Assembly: GCF_006540305.1 (NCBI RefSeq)
Contig: NZ_BJOR01000001.1
Span: 62,001-126,000 of the forward strand
Direction of reading: 5' to 3'
Length of the DNA: 64,000 nucleotides
Source: Streptomyces sp. 6-11-2
Lineage (GTDB): Bacteria > Actinomycetota > Actinomycetes > Streptomycetales > Streptomycetaceae
A program made the position numbers and the translations under genes. Within the stretch, counting starts at the first letter, position 1; every line of letters starts with the position of its first letter. The notes beneath the pieces were generated by a model. That model had not been told where the DNA came from, did not search any database, and saw only the letters and a program-made list of their open reading frames with translations. Of this stretch, positions 60,152 to 64,000 are shown one piece after another.

Positions 60152-61357
60152 TTACCAGCTGACGGGGAGTTCCAGCATCCCCTGGATGGTGTCGCCGGGT
60201 TTGAAGGGAATCTCCTCCGGCGGGGCGGCGAGCCGGAGCCCGGGCAGCCGTTCGAGGAGCGTGCGCAGGGCGATCTCCAGCTCGGTGCGGGCGAGGTTCT
60301 GGCCGAGGCACTGGTGGATGCCGAAGCCGAAGGCGACGTGGTGGCGGGCCGAACGGTGGAAGTCGAGAGTGTCGGGCGCCGGGTAGACCTCCTCGTCGCG
60401 GTTGATGACGGAGGTGGAGAAGACCACGCCGTCCCCGGCCCTGATCGTGGTCCCGGCGATCTCGATGTCCTCGGTGGCCTGGCGCAGCAGCCCGTCCGCG
60501 ATGGACAGCATCCGCATGAGTTCCTCGATCGCGTCCGGCAGCAGCGAGGGGTCGGCGCGCAGCTCGGTCAGCCGGTCGGGGTGCAGCAGGAGCGTGTAGG
60601 TACCCAGGGAGATCATGTTGGCGGTGGTCTCGTGGCCCGCGACCAGGAGGATCATCGCCAGCGCGGTCAGCTCCTCGCGGTCCAGCTCACCCTCGTGCAG
60701 CCGCTGCTGGACGAGTTCGTCCAGCAGGCCCTCGCCGGGCTGCCGACGCTTCTGGTCGATCAGCTCCTCCAGGTACTCCGCCAGCCGGTCCCGGGCGTCC
60801 TGCGTGTCCTCGGCCGTCGGTCCGCGCAGCAGCCGCCTCGACTGCTCCTCGAAGAACTCGTGGTCGGCGTAGGGCACGCCGAGCAGGGCGCAGATCACCA
60901 TGGACGGCACCGGCAGCGCGAAGGCGCGCACCAGGTCGACGGGCGGTCCCTGCGCGATCATCGCGTCCAGCAGTTCGTCGACGATCTCCTGGATGCGCGG
61001 CCTCAGCTCGGTGGCGCGCTTGAGGGTGAAGCTCGGGATCATCATCCGCCGCTGGGTGCGGTGCTTGGGGTCGTCGACGCCCAGGAGCGCCGGTTTGCGG
61101 TCGCGGACCGCGGCGAAGCGGGGCGTGGTGGCCGGGAAACCCGAGCGGGTGCGGTCCGTGGACAGCCGGGGGTCCACCAGCAGGTCCCGGGCGACGGCGT
61201 GGCCGGTCACGAGCCAGGCCGGGCGGCCGTCGTAGAGCCGGATGCGGGCCAGTGGCCGGGCGGTGCGCAGCGGGTCGTACCCGGTGGGCGGGTGGTAGGG
61301 GCAGGCCCGGTCCTGGGGGAAGGAGACGGGCTCGGACAGTTCGGTCAGGTCTGTCAT
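60152..61357 (-). CDS. Cytochrome P450 (CYP105-like)
   Basis: 401 aa. I-helix LLVAGHETTANMISLGTYTL (acid/alcohol pair replaced by HETT as usual for the class), ExxR in IEELMRML, and the haem loop HHVAFGFGIHQCLGQNLAR with the thiolate Cys. The N-terminus (SFPQDRACPYHPPTGYDPLR) and substrate region resemble the CYP105 family, which hydroxylates macrolides, herbicides and vitamin D3. ATG 61357 fits the family start. Cotranscribed with its ferredoxin. Confidence 0.93.
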   Translation of the reverse strand: MTDLTELSEPVSFPQDRACPYHPPTGYDPLRTARPLARIRLYDGRPAWLVTGHAVARDLLVDPRLSTDRTRSGFPATTPRFAAVRDRKPALLGVDDPKHRTQRRMMIPSFTLKRATELRPRIQEIVDELLDAMIAQGPPVDLVRAFALPVPSMVICALLGVPYADHEFFEEQSRRLLRGPTAEDTQDARDRLAEYLEELIDQKRRQPGEGLLDELVQQRLHEGELDREELTALAMILLVAGHETTANMISLGTYTLLLHPDRLTELRADPSLLPDAIEELMRMLSIADGLLRQATEDIEIAGTTIRAGDGVVFSTSVINRDEEVYPAPDTLDFHRSARHHVAFGFGIHQCLGQNLARTELEIALRTLLERLPGLRLAAPPEEIPFKPGDTIQGMLELPVSW

Positions 61358-61532
61358 GGAAGACCTCGCAGACGAAGGATGCGTCGTGCCGATCTTCATT
61401 AGATGCCCGGGGCACCTAGGGCACGACATGAAGTTCGGCCAGATCGGGGACCTACGGCATCTGGCTGGGAACCACCCATTCCGCATCGTAATTCGGTTGC
61501 CGCCGAAACGGCGCGGGCTGCAGGATCCGGCC
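61358..61532. promoter_or_regulatory. Divergent spacer between the P450 gene and the LysE unit
   Basis: The segment holds GC dyads near the P450 start (GATGCCCGGGGCACC, then a direct repeat GGGCACCTAGGGCAC) and AT-richer text CCGCATCGTAATTCGG further out. Candidate operator/promoter; no regulator gene is adjacent. Confidence 0.35.
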
Positions 61533-61640
61533 ATGTCCACGACCGATGTGTTCCCGCCGCTGCCGTCCGCCGCCGATCTCTCCGCGCGGTCCCAGCAGCA
61601 GCCCGGCCGTCCCCAGAGGCCCGGTCCGCCGCGGTCGTGA
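61533..61640 (+). CDS. Small ORF, 35 aa, coupled to the LysE-type gene
   Basis: ATG 61533 with AGGA upstream encodes MSTTDVFPPLPSAADLSARS plus a Pro/Gln-rich end; its TGA overlaps the GTG of the next gene (GTGA). The overlap suggests it is translated to couple the transporter. No family is known. Confidence 0.4.
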   Translation: MSTTDVFPPLPSAADLSARSQQQPGRPQRPGPPRS

Positions 61641-62269
61641 GCGCCGCGCTCGTCGCGGGCCTGCTCGCGGGCTACGGCATCGCCGTACCCGTCGGCGCCG
61701 TCGCGACCTATCTCGTCACCCTGACCGCCCGTACGTCCCTGCGGACCGGTGTGTGCGCCGCGCTCGGCGTGGCGACGGCCGACGGCCTCTACGCCCTGCT
61801 CGCCACCCTCGGCGGCTCGGCCCTGGCCGCCGCGCTGCGGCCGGTACTCGTGCCGCTGCGCTGGGCGTCGGCCCTGCTGCTCGCAGCGCTGGCCGTCCGG
61901 GGCGCGGTCGGCGCGGTGCGGCGGTACCGCGGGCACCGGCTCGCCGCCCGGGCCGCCCCGCCGCCGGTGAACCCGGCCCGTGCGTACCTGGCGCTGCTCG
62001 GGATCACCCTGCTCAACCCCACCACGCTGGTCTACTTCGCGGCGCTGGTGCTCGGCACCCGCGGCACACAGGCCGCGCCCCCGTCCCAGCAGGCGGTGTT
62101 CGTACTGGCGGCCCTCGCCGCCTCCGCGAGCTGGCAACTCCTGCTCGCGAGCGGCGGCGCCCTGCTCGGCCGCGCCCTGACAGGCTCCCGGGGACAGCTG
62201 GTGACGACCCTGGCGTCCAGCACCGTGATCACGGCACTGGCGCTGCGAATGCTGCTGCCAACGGGATGA
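61637..62269 (+). CDS. LysE-family exporter
   Basis: 210 aa with six predicted helices. LysE/RhtB pattern: VAGLLAGYGIAVPVGAVATY at the start, RTGVCAALGVATADGLYALL, and ITLLNPTTLVYFAALVLG, the NP motif in the fourth helix. Such carriers export amino acids or other small cations. GTG 61637 overlaps the stop of the small ORF. Substrate unknown. Confidence 0.87.
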   Translation: MSAALVAGLLAGYGIAVPVGAVATYLVTLTARTSLRTGVCAALGVATADGLYALLATLGGSALAAALRPVLVPLRWASALLLAALAVRGAVGAVRRYRGHRLAARAAPPPVNPARAYLALLGITLLNPTTLVYFAALVLGTRGTQAAPPSQQAVFVLAALAASASWQLLLASGGALLGRALTGSRGQLVTTLASSTVITALALRMLLPTG

Positions 62270-62288
62270 GCGCCCCGCCCACGGTGCA

Positions 62289-62690
62289 CCCACGGGGACG
62301 GGACCCTCCTCCAAGGGATGCGTCCCTCCCACAGGGGGAGGCCGGCCCGGGGGTGCCTTGTGCCCGCGGGGCGACGCGGTCCGCCAGTGAGGTGACGGAG
62401 TCCGCCCGGAGGGCGCCGTGCGCCCACGGGGGCGCGGCCCCCCGGACGGAACGAAGCCCGCCCACGCGGGACACGGGCCACCCACGGGCACACGCTCCCC
62501 CACCAGCGGAGAACGCCGTACACCCGCAAGGCAACACGGCCCGCTGCACGAAACGAGACCCTCCCGCAGCGAGAGGCTCCCCCACCTGCAAGCGACGCAG
62601 TCCGCCGGCAACGGACGCCATGCGTCCACGAGGGACCCGGCCCGCCCGCGAGGCGACGCGGCATGCCCGGCCGGCGGTGTGGGCGCGGTG
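62289..62690. repeat. Degenerate array of ~20-bp GC-rich units
   Basis: About 20 imperfect units of 17-24 bp fill the spacer between the LysE and deazaflavin genes. Each begins near CCCRC and continues RGGNRACRCGG(T/C)CCG; clear examples are CCCGCGGGGCGACGCGG at 62363 and CCCGCGAGGCGACGCGG at 62645. All reading frames stay open for long stretches because of the periodicity, but the encoded peptides look like low-complexity junk. I see no gene in 62270-62766. Confidence 0.55.
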
Positions 62691-62766
62691 GGGATGAATC
62701 GTGGGGGTGCGGATGTTGAATGGCGTTGCACCATCAGTCAGGGAATGCGACGAGAGGACGGCCGGC

Positions 62767-63216
62767 ATGGCTCTTGAGGGCGAGTACGAGCCCAGCCCGA
62801 CCCAGTGGGTGCGGGAGCAGGTGGAGCTGTACGAGAGCTCCGGCGGCACCAAGGGGACGACGCTGCTGGACACGGGACTTCCCGTGATCCTGCTGACCAC
62901 CGTGGGCGCTCGGAGCGGCAGGATCCGCAAGACACCGTTGATGCGCGTGGAACACGAGGGGCAGTACGCCGTGGTGGCCTCCCAGGGCGGTGCGCCCCAG
63001 CACCCGTTCTGGTACTTCAACCTCAAGGCCGACCCCCGCGTCGAGCTCCAGGACGGTCCGGCCAAGCAGGACATGACGGCCCGTGAGGTGACCGGTGGGG
63101 AGAAGGCGCGGTGGTGGGAACGGGCCGTGGCCGCGTTCCCCCCGTACGCCGAGTACCAGGAGAAGACTTCGCGGGAGATCCCGGTCTTCGTGCTGGAACC
63201 GGCCGCCGGGAACTGA
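62767..63216 (+). CDS. Deazaflavin (F420)-dependent nitroreductase-family protein
   Basis: 149 aa of the DDN split-beta-barrel family: [40 protein letters not shown] (F420 binding), [20 protein letters not shown] and PRVELQDGP. Members use F420H2 to reduce nitro compounds, quinones or unsaturated ketones. ATG 62767 is where similarity begins; an in-frame GTG at 62701 would add 22 residues from the repeat-proximal spacer. Confidence 0.92.
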   Translation: MALEGEYEPSPTQWVREQVELYESSGGTKGTTLLDTGLPVILLTTVGARSGRIRKTPLMRVEHEGQYAVVASQGGAPQHPFWYFNLKADPRVELQDGPAKQDMTAREVTGGEKARWWERAVAAFPPYAEYQEKTSREIPVFVLEPAAGN

Positions 63217-63277
63217 GCCGCGCGAGAAAGTCCGGCCGGGAGGCATGAGCCCGTCCCGTCCGGGCATGCGTCTGTCA

Positions 63278-63310
63278 GGCCCCGCCGCGCTCCCCCGTCG
63301 CGGCGGGGCC
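63278..63310. terminator. Hairpin after the deazaflavin-dependent reductase gene
   Basis: GGCCCCGCCGCG / CGCGGCGGGGCC, a perfect 12-bp stem with a 9-base loop, ~60 bp after the stop. Confidence 0.7.
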
Positions 63311-63412
63311 CCTTCGTGCCCGCTCGCTCCCCGGCCACCGCGGCCCACGCCGTGCCGCCGGCGGATTTCGGGGAACGTGTTCACCAGGACATCCGTCGAG
63401 CAGGGAGGACAC

Positions 63413-64000
63413 ATGAGCGGCGGGGGCGAGGGCAACAACGCCTACGGCCACAAGGCCTTCAAGCGGTCCAAGAGCCACTTCGTGGACCGGATCACCGCCG
63501 ACGGGCGGGACGGCTGGCCGGTGGAGGCCGGGCGTTACCGGCTGGTCGTCAGCCGTGCCTGCCCGTGGGCGAGCAGGTCACTGGTCTCCCGGCGGCTGCT
63601 GGGACTGGAGGACGCCCTGTCGCTGGCCGTCGTGGATCCGATCCAGGACGACCGGAGCTGGCGTTTCACACTCGACGCCGACGGCCGGGATCCCGTACTC
63701 GGGATCCGTTTCCTCAGCGAGGCCTACGACCGGCGGGAGACCGGCTACCCCGGTGGGGTGAGCGTGCCCGCGGTCGTCGACGTGCCCAGCGGCGAGCTGG
63801 TCACCAACGACTTCCAGCAGATCACGCTCGACCTCGCCGCCGAATGGAGCGCGCTGCACCGGCCCGGCGCGCCGGACCTGTACCCGCGGGCGCGGCGCGA
63901 CGAGATCGACACGGTGATGGCGGAGGTGTACGAGGACGTCAACAACGGCGTGTACCGGGCGGGCTTCGCCTCGAACCAGGAGGAGTACGAGGCCGCCTGC
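63413..64000 (+). CDS. Glutathionyl-hydroquinone reductase (xenobiotic GST-omega type), 3' end outside window
   Basis: The first 196 residues of a ~320-aa enzyme. The active-site motif is RLVVSRACPWASRSLVSRR (CPWA, catalytic Cys), followed by GLEDALSLAVVDP, SEAYDRRETGYPGGVSVPAV and VTNDFQQITLDL. The family reduces glutathionyl- or mycothiol-type hydroquinone adducts; actinomycetes lack glutathione, so mycothiol is the likely thiol. GGGAGG precedes ATG 63413. The frame is open to base 64000. Confidence 0.9.
   Translation, partial: MSGGGEGNNAYGHKAFKRSKSHFVDRITADGRDGWPVEAGRYRLVVSRACPWASRSLVSRRLLGLEDALSLAVVDPIQDDRSWRFTLDADGRDPVLGIRFLSEAYDRRETGYPGGVSVPAVVDVPSGELVTNDFQQITLDLAAEWSALHRPGAPDLYPRARRDEIDTVMAEVYEDVNNGVYRAGFASNQEEYEAAC

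Noticed and set aside
62289..62690. CRISPR array
   Set aside because: Units are too short and variable, with no constant repeat separated by unique spacers and no cas genes.
60152..62734. Very long minus-strand open frame extending the P450 upstream
   Set aside because: The part beyond 61357 has low-complexity Gly/Pro/Arg text produced by the repeat array and antisense of the LysE gene; the P450 family start is at 61357.
1..64000. tRNA or rRNA genes
   Set aside because: No cloverleaf with a GGTTCRA-type T-loop or rRNA-like conserved text was found by eye.

Overview
The window is very GC-rich, with compact genes, frequent GTG starts, 4-base ATGA/GTGA overlaps and families typical of filamentous actinomycetes: a streptogrisin-type protease, a Streptomyces subtilisin inhibitor (SSI), SpoIIE-type phosphatases, a CebR-boxed GH9 cellulase, a P450-ferredoxin pair and a DUF6479-like protein. 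It is most likely a chromosomal segment of a Streptomyces species. No rRNA, tRNA or CRISPR array was seen.

Layout. (1) 1-8360: the 3' end of a glycosyltransferase gene, then an accessory island. The island holds an IS982-family element and a DinB gene inside a 19-bp inverted repeat, a broken IS5-type element fused to a truncated IS4-type element, a lipoprotein gene, recombinase-like debris, and a serine recombinase with a palindrome-rich candidate res/att region. (2) 8429-11249: a small secreted protein and a Tet(M)/OtrA-like ribosome-protection GTPase with an overlapping leader ORF. (3) 11439-19381: a seven-gene coxSLMDEFG-like operon for a form II (AYRGAGR) molybdenum hydroxylase and its maturation and membrane-coupling proteins. 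(4) 19542-21864: two coupled small ORFs, a phosphoesterase, a MarR regulator with a palindromic operator, an isochorismatase-like hydrolase, a 58-codon ORF and a frameshifted DUF6479-like gene. (5) 22328-26160: a partial respiratory set (ctaD, ctaF, qcrB). (6) 26261-28708: a GAF/PAS/SpoIIE/HATPase regulator.

(7) 28976-38342 is the most interesting region. A 71-aa double-glycine precursor peptide is followed by an HlyD-like adaptor and two NHLM-type ABC transporters, one with a C39 leader peptidase. A secreted S1 protease is divergent on one side, and an SSI-type inhibitor with Arg at the predicted P1 site lies on the other. No modification enzyme is present and the predicted core has no Cys, Lys, Arg or aromatic residue, so the exported product is not an obvious member of a known bacteriocin class.

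(8) 38640-64000: a ribbon-helix-helix-like protein, an NCS1 permease, a hydrolase, an FMN alpha-hydroxy-acid oxidase that reads through into its convergent neighbour, two paralogous sigma/zinc-finger/TM/ricin-lectin fusions, a Doc-like toxin-antitoxin pair, a secreted GH9 cellulase with a perfect CebR box, a second SpoIIE-type regulator, a divergent ECF sigma/Ser-Thr kinase pair, a DUF4232 lipoprotein, an ArsB-like permease with a USP-like protein, an aldo-keto reductase/flavoprotein/ferredoxin/P450 cluster, a LysE-type exporter, a degenerate ~20-bp repeat array, a deazaflavin-dependent oxidoreductase, and the 5' part of a glutathionyl-hydroquinone reductase gene.
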